In this document: piece by piece, positions 1 through 6,810 of the stretch | Layout of the letters: each line of letters opens with the position of its first letter | How positions within the stretch are numbered: the stretch's first letter is position 1 | NCBI GenBank assembly: GCA_902628045.1 | Contig: CACOLU010000009.1 | Span: 1 to 36,613 of the forward strand | From: an uncultured Candidatus Actinomarina sp. | GTDB taxonomy: Bacteria > Actinomycetota > Acidimicrobiia > Actinomarinales > Actinomarinaceae | Direction of reading: 5' to 3' | DNA: 36,613 nt | Made by a program: the position numbers and the translations under genes | The notes under the pieces: generated by a model | What the model was told of the DNA's origin: nothing | The model's input: only the letters and a program-made list of their open reading frames with translations | Database searches by the model: none

Positions 1-289
1 CGCTGCATTTCTAATTTTTGACATTGATCTACAGCAACTATCAACATCTCAAATTATTAGAGTTGCAGCACTAGTCGTCTCAAACCTAAGTGCATTTACT
101 GCTTTTACTTGGCTCATTAGAAGAGTTAGCGCATTACAAGTTGCATCCGTAGACTATTTAGTCCCAATTGTTGGGGTAACTGCAGGAGTTGTATTTTTAA
201 ATGAGACTTTTAATTCTAATGTGATTGTAGCCTCTGTTTTTATTTTTATATCGTTGTTATTAAATACAAAAGAAGAATTCTCTTCTTAA
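1..289 (+). CDS. EamA/DMT-family transporter, C-terminal part
   Basis: This is the 3' end of a gene that begins before the window. The frame starting at base 2 is open to TAA at 287-289 and encodes about 95 residues. It is hydrophobic, with roughly three membrane helices, and contains the segment LQVASVDYLVPIVGVTAGVV followed by FLNE, the typical end of an EamA (drug/metabolite transporter) repeat, where the last helices carry a P-hinge and a conserved Glu. The family moves metabolites across the inner membrane and the substrate cannot be told from this fragment. It is convergent with the uracil-DNA glycosylase gene, whose stop lies 1 bp away, so no separate terminator is visible. Confidence 0.75.
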   Translation, partial: AAFLIFDIDLQQLSTSQIIRVAALVVSNLSAFTAFTWLIRRVSALQVASVDYLVPIVGVTAGVVFLNETFNSNVIVASVFIFISLLLNTKEEFSS

Positions 290-290
290 A

Positions 291-848
291 TCAGAGTTCT
301 TTTTTAACTTTTTTAATATCTTCTAAGGTAAGCCATTTTGGTTTACCTTTTTCTTTAGATGGATTTCTTAATAAGTATGATGGATGAAAAATTGGCATGT
401 ACTTTATATCTTCTTTTATAATCCAACTACCTCTTAACTGTGAAATAGGTTTTTTTATTCCGAGATAAGATTCTACAGCTGTTGATCCCGCTAGGACTAT
501 AATATTCGGTTTAACTAAATTAATTTGTTGGGTTAACCATGGCATACATTCAGAAACTTCGTTTATCAAAGGTTTTCTATTGTCTGGAGGTCTACATTTA
601 ACAATATTGGAAATATAGCAATCTTTATTTGTATCAATTCCAACTGATAGAAAAATATCATCTAGCATTTTTCCAGACCTTCCTACAAAAGCTAGGCCCT
701 GCTCATCTTCTTGTTGACCGGGTCCTTCACCAATAACAAATAAATTTGAATCTGGATTACCTCTTCCAAAAACTACATTGTTTCTTGTTGTAGATAATGT
801 GCACTTTACACATGAGGTACATTTGTTTTTTAAAACTTCTAATTTCAT
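291..848 (-). CDS. Family 4 uracil-DNA glycosylase (4Fe-4S)
   Basis: Predicted to remove uracil from DNA as the first step of base excision repair. The 185-residue length is usual for the family. Motif GEGPGQQEDEQGLAFVGRSG starts at residue 40 and matches the family 4 uracil pocket. HPSYLLRNP at 155-163 is the second active-site loop. Cysteines at 10, 13, 16, 85 and 101 include the four expected iron-sulfur ligands; C85 and C101 sit at the positions known in thermophilic family 4 enzymes. ATG start at 848. A possible -10 (TAAAAT) lies nine bases upstream, so the leader would be very short. It is downstream of cbiM on the same strand, separated by about 185 bp that may contain a small gene. 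Confidence 0.9.
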   Translation of the reverse strand: MKLEVLKNKCTSCVKCTLSTTRNNVVFGRGNPDSNLFVIGEGPGQQEDEQGLAFVGRSGKMLDDIFLSVGIDTNKDCYISNIVKCRPPDNRKPLINEVSECMPWLTQQINLVKPNIIVLAGSTAVESYLGIKKPISQLRGSWIIKEDIKYMPIFHPSYLLRNPSKEKGKPKWLTLEDIKKVKKEL

Positions 849-860
849 TTACTTACCATT

Positions 861-983
861 TTATTTAAAAGTTCTATAAATGAGAAAACCCTTGAAAACT
901 CCGCAATCTGTTTCCAGATTTCCTGTCTCAAGGGTTATCTCGTAATACTTCTTATAATGATCATCTATAAAGATTTTCTTCAT
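861..983 (-). CDS. Possible 40-residue small protein
   Basis: An unannotated ORF in the 185 bp between cbiM and the uracil-DNA glycosylase. It begins MKKIFIDDHYKKYYEITLET, has one cysteine near residue 27 and ends in a Lys/Phe/Arg-rich tail, without signal peptide or membrane helix. TAGAGT at 991-996 lies seven bases before the ATG, the same arrangement that marks other starts here. Codon third positions look more GC-rich than in neighbouring genes (AAG, GAG, ACC, CTG, CTC, TTC), so it may be foreign or constrained by RNA structure. A strong hairpin lies within it. I do not recognise the family; it could be a chance ORF over a structured RNA. Confidence 0.4.
   Translation of the reverse strand: MKKIFIDDHYKKYYEITLETGNLETDCGVFKGFLIYRTFK
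882..941 (-). other. Long interrupted hairpin of unknown class
   Basis: On the minus strand an outer stem pairs 928-936 with 887-895 (nine perfect pairs, AACCCTTGA with TCAAGGGTT), extended by four more pairs (938-941 with 882-885) after an A-A mismatch on the plus strand. An inner six-pair stem (915-920 with 905-910) is closed by GAAA, a GNRA tetraloop, only on the minus strand. Between the stems is an asymmetric internal loop, GACAGGA against GCGGAGTTT. No clean U-tract follows, so it is not a standard terminator. It lies inside the possible small ORF 861-983. I cannot match it to a known riboswitch. Confidence 0.45.
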
Positions 984-1033
984 AAAAAGTACTCTAAATG
1001 TAACTAAAAATATTTAGAAAATCAAAAAAAAAT

Positions 1034-1969
1034 TTAGGAATTTTTCCCACTCTTTCTTCTATTGATAATCAAATTGAACATAACAGCTACAACTGTCACG
1101 CCTAATAGTGCACTTAAAACAGTAGATAAGAAATTATTATTTATGGCATTAATTCCATAATCATCAAGTAATAGTACAATTCCATCTGTTTGTGTGAATC
1201 CAAATTCTTCTGCAACTGATTCTAATCCATCTGGTGATGATGAAGCAAAAGGTGTAATAAGACTTAAAAGTAATATCAAAATAATAAATAATCCGTAAAA
1301 AGAAACTTTAGTAGTGTTTTCATCACTTCTGTCATAAGCGTAAACTAAGTCTGGTCTGACACGCATAAGTAGAGTGATGATTAATGCAGTTATAATTCCC
1401 TCACCTAAACCAATAATGAGATGTGTCGTGACCATCGCTATAAGAACCGTACCAACTGGAATCGATATTGTGCCGCCAATCGCATATTGAATTGTAAAAG
1501 CTATTGATGAAAAAACTACACTTAAAATTCCAGCAAGGACACTAACAGTTACAATAGATGTTTTATTTTTACCAATAAATTTGATCCAGTACTTTACAAT
1601 AAACCAACTAGTTGCGCTCGTAACAATTGCCATATTAAGAACATTTACACCTAATGCACTGAGACCTCCATCAGCAAAAAGTAGGGATTGTATTATTACA
1701 ACTACTGATAGACAAATCAAACCCAATCTTGGTCCCAAAACTACTACAGCAAGAGCTCCACCAAGTAAATGACCACTTGTTCCCGCAGCAATCGGAAAGT
1801 TAATCATTTGAAGAACAAAAATTAGCGCTGACATCATTCCAGTTAACGCTATAAATTTGTCAGCAATTAAATCTTTTGCTGAACGTATGTAAGCCCAAAG
1901 TGTTCCGAAGCTAATCAAACCAGTAGCAGCAGACATAGTAACATTCATAAATCCATCAGGTACATGCAT
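1034..1969 (-). CDS. cbiM: CbiM/NikM-type nickel-cobalt ECF transporter substrate-binding component with PDGLE domain
   Basis: Membrane substrate-capture component of an energy-coupling-factor transporter for Ni2+ or Co2+. The chosen start gives MHVPDGF at the N-terminus; in this family the mature Met-His terminus binds the metal, so this start matters, and the 15 extra upstream codons of the longer ORF are not expected. SGHLLGG carries a further conserved His. About seven helices are followed by a C-terminal module with SSPDGLE, the CbiN/NikN-like PDGLE domain. The ATPase (CbiO/NikO) and CbiQ partner are not in the window. A consensus promoter ends six bases before this ATG, implying leaderless mRNA, and a Nur-like box overlaps its -35. 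This favours nickel over cobalt, by inference. Confidence 0.88.
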   Translation of the reverse strand: MHVPDGFMNVTMSAATGLISFGTLWAYIRSAKDLIADKFIALTGMMSALIFVLQMINFPIAAGTSGHLLGGALAVVVLGPRLGLICLSVVVIIQSLLFADGGLSALGVNVLNMAIVTSATSWFIVKYWIKFIGKNKTSIVTVSVLAGILSVVFSSIAFTIQYAIGGTISIPVGTVLIAMVTTHLIIGLGEGIITALIITLLMRVRPDLVYAYDRSDENTTKVSFYGLFIILILLLSLITPFASSSPDGLESVAEEFGFTQTDGIVLLLDDYGINAINNNFLSTVLSALLGVTVVAVMFNLIINRRKSGKNS

Positions 1970-1975
1970 ACCAAG

Positions 1976-2003
1976 ATTATAAACTAATAAAGTCTTATTG
2001 CAA
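1976..2003 (-). promoter_or_regulatory. cbiM promoter, leaderless
   Basis: On the minus strand TTGCAA (1998-2003), a 16-base spacer and a perfect TATAAT (1976-1981) are followed by six bases and ATG at 1969. Transcription should begin at or within a base of the start codon. This is the best -35/-10 pair in the window. Confidence 0.7.
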
Positions 2004-2018
2004 GAGTTTTGCAATAAG
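1994..2018 (-). promoter_or_regulatory. Nur-like box within a 10-5-10 inverted repeat
   Basis: CTTATTGCAA (1994-2003), GAGTT, TTGCAATAAG (2009-2018) is a perfect inverted repeat. Its core TTGCAA-N5-TTGCAA matches the box reported for Nur, the nickel-sensing Fur-family repressor of Streptomyces. One half coincides with the -35 of cbiM, as expected for repression when nickel is sufficient. It begins 5 bp past the hydrolase stop, so in RNA it could also act as a weak terminator hairpin, although the following T-tract is poor. Confidence 0.6.
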
Positions 2019-2022
2019 AAAG

Positions 2023-2760
2023 TTAGAGAATATTTTGCTCTTTAAACCACTGGTGAATTTCACTTAATACAAACATTCTTGTATCTTGATTTAGTATTTC
2101 GTGTTTTGAATTTTCTACTCTTAAAAATTTAACATTCTCAAGCTGTGAAATTTTATTATTTACTTTGATTGGGACTATTTTATCATCAGCTCCATGAAGA
2201 ATTAATGTTGGTATTTTTAGATCATGAATATTTGTATTTACAAATTTCTGAGCATTATTTATTTCATTTCCAAATTTAAAAGTCAAACTTCTGAATACTA
2301 AAGGATCCTTAAAGTATTTTTCAACGGTGTCTTTATCTGTAGATAAATTTCTTCTTGTTACAGGAGAAGGGGCTCTTAATTTTGGAAATAATTTAGACAG
2401 ACTACCAGACATATTTTTAATAAATTTTGGGTAACTATCATCAAAATGTGGTGCTGACAAAACTAGATAATCTGGATTTATTTTGTTTTGAAGAATAGCT
2501 GATACTGACACCAGTGAACCATATGAATGTGAAAAAATTATTTTTTTATCTTTTGTTTTAATTTTTTCATAAGCTTTTGAAATTGCAATCATATTTTCGT
2601 CCCAAGATTCTATATGACCCTTTTCATCAACTTCTCCATGACCAGGTAAGTTGAATGAATAAGCTTCAATACCAAGCTTTTCTAACCAGGAAACATTCTC
2701 TTGATGACGCCCTTTATGTTCAAACAATCCGTGCACCACTAATGCTCCAAAACTAGACAC
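2023..2760 (-). CDS. Alpha/beta hydrolase, monoacylglycerol lipase / S33-like
   Basis: Predicted cytoplasmic serine hydrolase, 245 residues. The nucleophile elbow is SHSYG with Ser79 (the first Gly of GxSxG is Ser). The acid is Asp193 in HGADDKIVP and the base His220 in NSKHEIL. The N-terminal VVHGLFEHKGRH and NLPGHGEVD form the usual oxyanion and cap-entry segments of monoacylglycerol-lipase-like enzymes. The start is GTG with a clear AAGGAG six bases upstream, unlike the leaderless genes around it. It precedes cbiM on the same strand, but cbiM has its own promoter. The substrate cannot be told from sequence; an ester or lipid is most likely. Confidence 0.8.
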   Translation of the reverse strand: MSSFGALVVHGLFEHKGRHQENVSWLEKLGIEAYSFNLPGHGEVDEKGHIESWDENMIAISKAYEKIKTKDKKIIFSHSYGSLVSVSAILQNKINPDYLVLSAPHFDDSYPKFIKNMSGSLSKLFPKLRAPSPVTRRNLSTDKDTVEKYFKDPLVFRSLTFKFGNEINNAQKFVNTNIHDLKIPTLILHGADDKIVPIKVNNKISQLENVKFLRVENSKHEILNQDTRMFVLSEIHQWFKEQNIL

Positions 2761-2792
2761 AAGATCTCCTTTTTTTTATTAAATTAATAATA

Positions 2793-3503
2793 ATGAACAT
2801 TGACTTCATAAAAGTACCATTTTCAAACAATCCTTCTATGCAGAAATTTGATGGCTTGCTTTATAATCAAAATCCTGATAAGGAGTACTTACTTGATAAA
2901 GAAGTGCAGTTTAAAAAATATGGATTCGATTTATATGGTCAAACAGAACAGTTTGAAAATAAGAACCTAAATAGAAAGGTAACAGAACTCTTTGGCTCAG
3001 ATCAAACAGACTCTTTTTTTGAAACTGCCATGAAAATTGAAGAAGATATTGCGGTAATGCATAATGGAAAATTGGTTGCTATATGTTTTTGCTTTCCTAG
3101 TGGATGGATTCCAAGCAATGAATTGAACTCTGATCTTTCAAAACTACACGGTCCCGTTGCAGATAATGAACTCTTGATTAAATCAAGTAAGAAATTAGCA
3201 CAGCATATGAATAAGCATACAATTCGTCGATGGGTTTGGAACGTAACAACAATTTCAAATTTAAGCAATCATCCAAATATTAAGAGACCAGAAATAATTG
3301 ATTTTGATAGCCTATATTTCAGACTTGAAACACAAATATCGACTCCATTAGATAGTGAATCGAGTTTATTTTTAGTGAAGGTTGATGTATTTCCATTAAG
3401 AAAAGTTTGGAACAAAATAATGTTAGAGAGCATAAATTCTATGAGCGAAAATGTCTTGAAATATAAAAATTTAATTGAAATAAAGAAATTTTTAAACAGC
3501 TGA
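2793..3503 (+). CDS. DUF3445 / heme-dependent oxidative N-demethylase family protein
   Basis: 236 residues with the DUF3445 layout: CFCFPSGWIPSNE, then LHGPVADN (family pattern FPsrW...iHxPVP), then RRWVWNV (family RxNWs), then YFRLETQISTPLDSESSLFL and VDVFPLRK (family ERQtL.rLP...F.IRty..pl). Characterised members bind heme and oxidatively demethylate dimethylamine-type substrates together with partner subunits; no partner is visible here. Divergent from the hydrolase gene, 32 bp apart. A weak TAAATT lies seven bases before the ATG, so it may be leaderless. It overlaps the SemiSWEET gene tail-to-tail by 12 bp. The family call is from motif memory; the substrate is unknown. Confidence 0.6.
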   Translation: MNIDFIKVPFSNNPSMQKFDGLLYNQNPDKEYLLDKEVQFKKYGFDLYGQTEQFENKNLNRKVTELFGSDQTDSFFETAMKIEEDIAVMHNGKLVAICFCFPSGWIPSNELNSDLSKLHGPVADNELLIKSSKKLAQHMNKHTIRRWVWNVTTISNLSNHPNIKRPEIIDFDSLYFRLETQISTPLDSESSLFLVKVDVFPLRKVWNKIMLESINSMSENVLKYKNLIEIKKFLNS

Positions 3504-3755
3504 CCTTTTCTCTTTTACAATTAAAAATAAAATTAGGCCAGTAAGAATTGTTGTTAATGAGTTTGTCGTCATTAAAGGAATATCATCTAAATAGCTGCCA
3601 TAAAGAAACCAAGATAAAGACCCTAGGAATAAAAATATGTAAGTTAATAATGACAATCCTTCAACATTTCTAGTCTTTAAAGTTTTTATTGCTTGAGGCA
3701 AGAAAGATACAGTTGTGAAAAAAACTGCAAAATATCCAAAGATAACAAAATTCAT
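3492..3755 (-). CDS. SemiSWEET / PQ-loop sugar transporter
   Basis: An 87-residue protein of three membrane helices, the exact size of bacterial SemiSWEETs, which dimerise to form a sugar pore. The PQ-loop is in SFLPQAIKTLKTRNVEGLS, the second helix ends WFLYG, and the third carries TTNSLTTILTG with the conserved Asn near the substrate site. It lies in the inner membrane. ATG at 3755; TAAAAT is about ten bases upstream, giving a leader of a few bases at most. The substrate (mono- or disaccharide) cannot be inferred. Its 3' end overlaps the DUF3445 gene convergently. Confidence 0.85.
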   Translation of the reverse strand: MNFVIFGYFAVFFTTVSFLPQAIKTLKTRNVEGLSLLTYIFLFLGSLSWFLYGSYLDDIPLMTTNSLTTILTGLILFLIVKEKRSAV

Positions 3756-3784
3756 TACTATCTAGATTTTATAGCCCATAGGAA

Positions 3785-4942
3785 TTAGGAATTGAATAAA
3801 TTACTAATTACTGAGCTTACGTATTCTGCAAAAATCGGTTTGGCATCATTCCAAGAAATCTCATAAGTAAGTTCGAAAGCCTCTTCAAAATCTTTACCTG
3901 AGGCCATAACCGAATACATATGCATAGCAGAATCAGCACCAGACATTGCATTCATGGCTTCAACGGTTAAATATCCGATGGAGTATCCAAGTACATAATC
4001 AGGATTTTTAATACATATACCAGGAATGCTTTCGTTGTAATACTTTAAAATTGTAGATGGTGAATAATCATTAAAAGGCGCCCTAATGTGTCTACCAGTA
4101 ACCTGTGATGATCTGATATCTAGGTATTCTTCATATGTTCCCACTCCAAGTGATAATCCAGCTGCATGAGCAATCCCTTCGTTTAACCAGCACGGGGAAG
4201 CATCATTAGCACTTTGTTGTGGATTTCTAGCAATTCCAATCCATTGAGCAGCTACAACTGAATGAGTTACTTCATGAATATGGAGAGGTCCATATCTGTA
4301 TGTGTCTATTGAGTCTGAGCTGTTGATTCCAAATGTGCCTACTCCAAAATGAGGAGGTCTTTGATATATTCCAGAATTTGCTCCACTACAAACTCCATCA
4401 CGACATGGTGCTCTTGCCATATCACCTTCAAATCCTGAACTATTTAATTCATTAATCGCCCAATCAAGATCTGTATAGTTGTAGAAAAATCCATAATATT
4501 TATCCGGTAGAGCAAAGTTTTGCCAAAAATTTATTCCTTTTTGTAAATATTGTTCGTTATCTAAAAAATATAGATCAGTTGAAGGGCCAATATTTAAAAT
4601 TATTTCAAAAGTCTCATTTTCGAATTTTATATTTTCATCATAAATTCTCTGATAATCGTTCCATGCAAATTTTGGCACGTTATTAATATTTGCGTTTAAC
4701 TCTCCAATACTCACATATTCACAGTTGTCACAATGATTTTTTAGAATTGTCGTTGTAGTTGTATCCTGAACAATAGTAGTTGTTGATTCTTCAACAACAG
4801 TATTGGCAGTGGTTGAAGTTGTATCTTGAGCTGAGGTAGTTGTATCTAGATTGTTTGAACTTGGCTCAACTCCATCAATATTATCTTGAGATCCTCCACA
4901 TGTAAAAAGTAAAAGGAAAGGTATTATTAAAAGTTTGTTCAT
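3785..4942 (-). CDS. Lipoprotein with gluzincin zinc-peptidase domain
   Basis: 385 residues. The signal peptide ends in a lipobox (LLFTC, lipid-carrying Cys15), followed by a Thr/Ser-rich linker to about residue 66, so the protein should sit on the outer face of the cytoplasmic membrane. HEVTH at 223-227 is a zinc HExxH motif, and Glu255 in WLNEGIAHAAG is the third ligand expected for a gluzincin. Cysteines occur in likely pairs (71/74, 180/185, 251/310). I do not recognise the exact family; it resembles M1/M61-like gluzincins only in the catalytic motifs. TAAAAT six bases before the ATG suggests leaderless mRNA. Confidence 0.72.
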   Translation of the reverse strand: MNKLLIIPFLLLFTCGGSQDNIDGVEPSSNNLDTTTSAQDTTSTTANTVVEESTTTIVQDTTTTTILKNHCDNCEYVSIGELNANINNVPKFAWNDYQRIYDENIKFENETFEIILNIGPSTDLYFLDNEQYLQKGINFWQNFALPDKYYGFFYNYTDLDWAINELNSSGFEGDMARAPCRDGVCSGANSGIYQRPPHFGVGTFGINSSDSIDTYRYGPLHIHEVTHSVVAAQWIGIARNPQQSANDASPCWLNEGIAHAAGLSLGVGTYEEYLDIRSSQVTGRHIRAPFNDYSPSTILKYYNESIPGICIKNPDYVLGYSIGYLTVEAMNAMSGADSAMHMYSVMASGKDFEEAFELTYEISWNDAKPIFAEYVSSVISNLFNS

Positions 4943-4948
4943 ATTCTG

Positions 4949-4954
4949 ATTTTA
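4949..4954 (-). promoter_or_regulatory. -10 element of zinc-peptidase lipoprotein gene
   Basis: TAAAAT on the minus strand, exactly six bases before the ATG at 4942. No convincing -35. The placement implies a leaderless transcript. Confidence 0.45.
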
Positions 4955-4974
4955 CAGATTGTTTTTAAAAATGG

Positions 4975-5049
4975 TGGGCCTAGTTAGATTTGAACTAACG
5001 ACCTCATCCTTATCAGGGATGCGCTCTAACCAGGCTGAGCTATAGGCCC
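4975..5049 (-). tRNA. tRNA-Ile (GAU)
   Basis: Full cloverleaf: acceptor GGGCCTA with TAGGCCC, D-stem GCTC/GAGC, anticodon stem CATCC/GGATG around CTGATAA (anticodon GAT), T-stem GTTAG/CTAAC with TTCAAAT, discriminator A. The next three bases on the minus strand are CCA (4972-4974), so CCA appears encoded here, unlike the other tRNAs in the window. Confidence 0.96.
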
Positions 5050-5137
5050 TTTTGTCTAATTAACATTAGTCTATCAATGGAAATATTTAAATTTTTTTTT
5101 CATTTACTGTAAGATACAGTGCATAATATAAATGCGA

Positions 5138-5210
5138 GGGGATGTAGCTCAGCTGGAAGAGCACCTGCTTTGCAAGCAGGGGGTCGTGGGTTCAAGTCCC
5201 ATCATCTCCA
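5138..5210 (+). tRNA. tRNA-Ala (UGC)
   Basis: Cloverleaf with acceptor GGGGATG/CATCTCC (one G-U), D-stem GCTC/GAGC, anticodon stem CCTGC/GCAGG around TTTGCAA (anticodon TGC), T-stem GTGGG/CCCAT (last pair G-T) and discriminator A. CCA is not encoded. TAATAT at 5125-5130 is a plausible -10. A small inverted repeat ACTGTA-AGA-TACAGT (5107-5121) lies just upstream. Divergent from tRNA-Ile. Confidence 0.96.
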
Positions 5211-5218
5211 CAATAAGG

Positions 5219-5224
5219 TAATCT
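5219..5224 (+). promoter_or_regulatory. -10 element of the gene at 5231
   Basis: TAATCT, exactly six bases before ATG 5231 and only nine bases after the tRNA-Ala discriminator. It suggests that the small-protein pair starts its own leaderless transcript. Confidence 0.4.
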
Positions 5225-5230
5225 AAATGT

Positions 5231-5416
5231 ATGGATAAAAAAGATTTAGAAAACTTATCTCTAAGTGAATTATTAAAGCTAAAAGAATCCATCAATGATG
5301 AAATTGAAAAAAAGCGCACTCAACAAACACTTTCTAGTGCTAACAGAAAAGGACTATCTTTAGTTTGGATTGCAGTAGCAATTGCAATTGCAGCATTTAG
5401 GTACTTTAGCTCGTAA
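5231..5416 (+). CDS. Small single-helix membrane protein
   Basis: 61 residues. Residues 1-35 are charged and helical (LENLSLSELLKLKESINDEI), probably coiled coil, and 42-58 form one membrane helix (LVWIAVAIAIAAF). No known domain recognised. A -10-like TAATCT lies six bases before the ATG. The stop overlaps the next start as TAATG, so translation of the two proteins is probably coupled and they may act together in the membrane. Function unknown. Confidence 0.6.
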   Translation: MDKKDLENLSLSELLKLKESINDEIEKKRTQQTLSSANRKGLSLVWIAVAIAIAAFRYFSS

Positions 5417-5646
5417 TGGAATATTTAATTGCTTTATTTATTGGAGTTATAATTTTTAGATTTTTAAGAAATTCTATTTCATCTTTAGCCAGCATACCTC
5501 CTGAATTAGACACAGATGATGTTGTTGATATATCACAGTCATTTATATGTAATAAATGTGGTACGGAATTAACTATTAATCGACAGTCTGTTGTTGCAAA
5601 TGAACCACCAAAACATTGCAAAGAGGCTATGGAGCCCATAGATTAA
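5416..5646 (+). CDS. Small membrane-anchored zinc-ribbon protein
   Basis: 76 residues: one N-terminal membrane helix (LIALFIGVIIFRFL), an acidic linker (ELDTDDVVD), then a cytoplasmic zinc-binding fold with CNKCGTEL followed by KHCKEAME, likely ligands Cys-Cys-His-Cys. The soluble part resembles short actinobacterial zinc-ribbon proteins that carry a CxxCG...HC..PM pattern, but I know no function for them. Its ATG shares one base with the stop of the upstream small membrane protein. A stretch of about 60 bases to crgA holds no gene. Confidence 0.6.
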   Translation: MEYLIALFIGVIIFRFLRNSISSLASIPPELDTDDVVDISQSFICNKCGTELTINRQSVVANEPPKHCKEAMEPID

Positions 5647-5705
5647 TGAAATTTTCAAAATTTGATTAGTTTTATGAACTTGATAGTAAATCCAAATTTA
5701 ATTTA

Positions 5706-5960
5706 TTAATTATAATTTGTAGTCATTAAAAATCCTGCACCAATCAAGCCTAATCCACTCCACAAATACCATTTTGAAACAGATCCAGGTAGCAAGGTTA
5801 GATAATTAAGAACTATCAGAAGCACCCCTACAATCATTAAAGCTGACATTAAAATTGTGTACCATCGTGGTGAGGGTACATTACTCGTTGACATTTGACT
5901 AGATATTTTTTTTGATTGTGTAGGTCTGCTATTTTGTTTTCTCTTTTTTGATACTGGCAT
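5706..5960 (-). CDS. crgA: Cell-division membrane protein CrgA
   Basis: 84 residues with the CrgA/UPF0233 layout: basic N-terminus MPVSKKRKQN, SPRWYTILM leading into helix 1 with LIVLNYL, a short outer loop, helix 2, and the terminal GFLMTTNYN (usually GF.MTT.WR). CrgA helps recruit FtsI and other divisome parts in actinobacteria and is largely restricted to that phylum. Like pknB and the PP2C phosphatase upstream on the same strand, it belongs to the cell-envelope growth locus, though mutY lies between. The TATTTT seven bases before the ATG could be a -10, but AT-richness makes this weak. Confidence 0.88.
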   Translation of the reverse strand: MPVSKKRKQNSRPTQSKKISSQMSTSNVPSPRWYTILMSALMIVGVLLIVLNYLTLLPGSVSKWYLWSGLGLIGAGFLMTTNYN

Positions 5961-5982
5961 ATTTTACAAAATAGTATTAAAT

Positions 5983-6810
5983 CTAATTTATTTCAATAAT
6001 ATTATTTTTCTTAAACTTTATTAATTTGTCTTTTTTTAATCCCTCAAGAGCTTTTTTGACCTTTTCAGAGTCTTCATCTATTTCTTCAAAAAGTCTCTGA
6101 TTACTTATATGGCCTTCATTAATTAAAAGTTTAATTATTTTTCCTCTTACTTCCCTGTTTGAGCCTTTAAATTTTTCTCCAGAACTTTTATAGTTAGAAA
6201 AATATTTACTACAATCACTTTCAATGGGGCATATGTCACACCTTGGTTTTGAGCTTTTACAAATGGAGCTACCAAAATCCATAAAGGCTTGATTAATATC
6301 TCTAGAATCTACTTTATGTAGGAAATATTTCGAATTTTCTTTAAAGAAATCCTTTGTATTATTTAAACCAAAATATCTTTGAATTATTCTTTCTATGTTT
6401 GTATCTATAGCAAGAACTTTTTCTCCATACGCAAACGAAAGAATTGCATTTTTTGTATATGGACCAACTCCAGGCAAAACGTCAAAATTTGGATAAATTT
6501 GATTAAAACCTTTTTTTTCTATTATTTTTGATGCTTCATATAACCTTCTTGCACGGTTGTTATATCCTAACCCAGACCACATTTGTAAAATTATTTTTAA
6601 AGAAGAATTAGCCATTGACTTTGGTGATGGGAATTCTTCTGAGAATTTTTTAAAGTATTTGTTTGCTCTTTCTAACTGGGTTTGTTGTGCTAAAGTCTCA
6701 ATCAATAGAATTTGCCATGGATTTGTAGTCTTTCTCCAAGGAAAAGATCTTTTATTATTTTTGTACCAATTAATTAACTCTAATTTTAATTTTTTAGTAC
6801 TAGTTTCCAA
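5983..6810 (-). CDS. mutY: A/G-specific adenine glycosylase MutY, no NUDIX domain
   Basis: Removes adenine mispaired with 8-oxoguanine. The catalytic Glu38 is in IETLAQQTQ, the helix-hairpin-helix is LPGVGPY (112-118), the catalytic Asp136 is in AIDTNIERI, and the 4Fe-4S cluster ligands are Cys184, 191, 194 and 200 (C-x6-C-x2-C-x5-C). At 275 residues it lacks the C-terminal NUDIX-like domain of E. coli MutY. Instead, from about 215, it has a short winged-helix-like basic segment. The DTN version of the active-site motif is typical of actinobacterial MutY. Its start overlaps the end of pknB by 11 bp, so translation is likely coupled. Confidence 0.85.
   Translation of the reverse strand: METSTKKLKLELINWYKNNKRSFPWRKTTNPWQILLIETLAQQTQLERANKYFKKFSEEFPSPKSMANSSLKIILQMWSGLGYNNRARRLYEASKIIEKKGFNQIYPNFDVLPGVGPYTKNAILSFAYGEKVLAIDTNIERIIQRYFGLNNTKDFFKENSKYFLHKVDSRDINQAFMDFGSSICKSSKPRCDICPIESDCSKYFSNYKSSGEKFKGSNREVRGKIIKLLINEGHISNQRLFEEIDEDSEKVKKALEGLKKDKLIKFKKNNIIEIN

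Noticed and set aside
1022-1031. A-run after cbiM as a terminator or slippage site
   Set aside because: On the minus strand it is a T-run close to the cbiM stop without a preceding stable stem; low-complexity AT sequence explains it.
1970-2014. Fifteen-codon N-terminal extension of CbiM
   Set aside because: It would bury the metal-binding Met-His terminus and would be encoded by the promoter and operator DNA.
5107-5121. ACTGTA-AGA-TACAGT as an operator of tRNA-Ala
   Set aside because: Only six base pairs per arm in AT-rich DNA near a tRNA promoter; no known regulator matches it.
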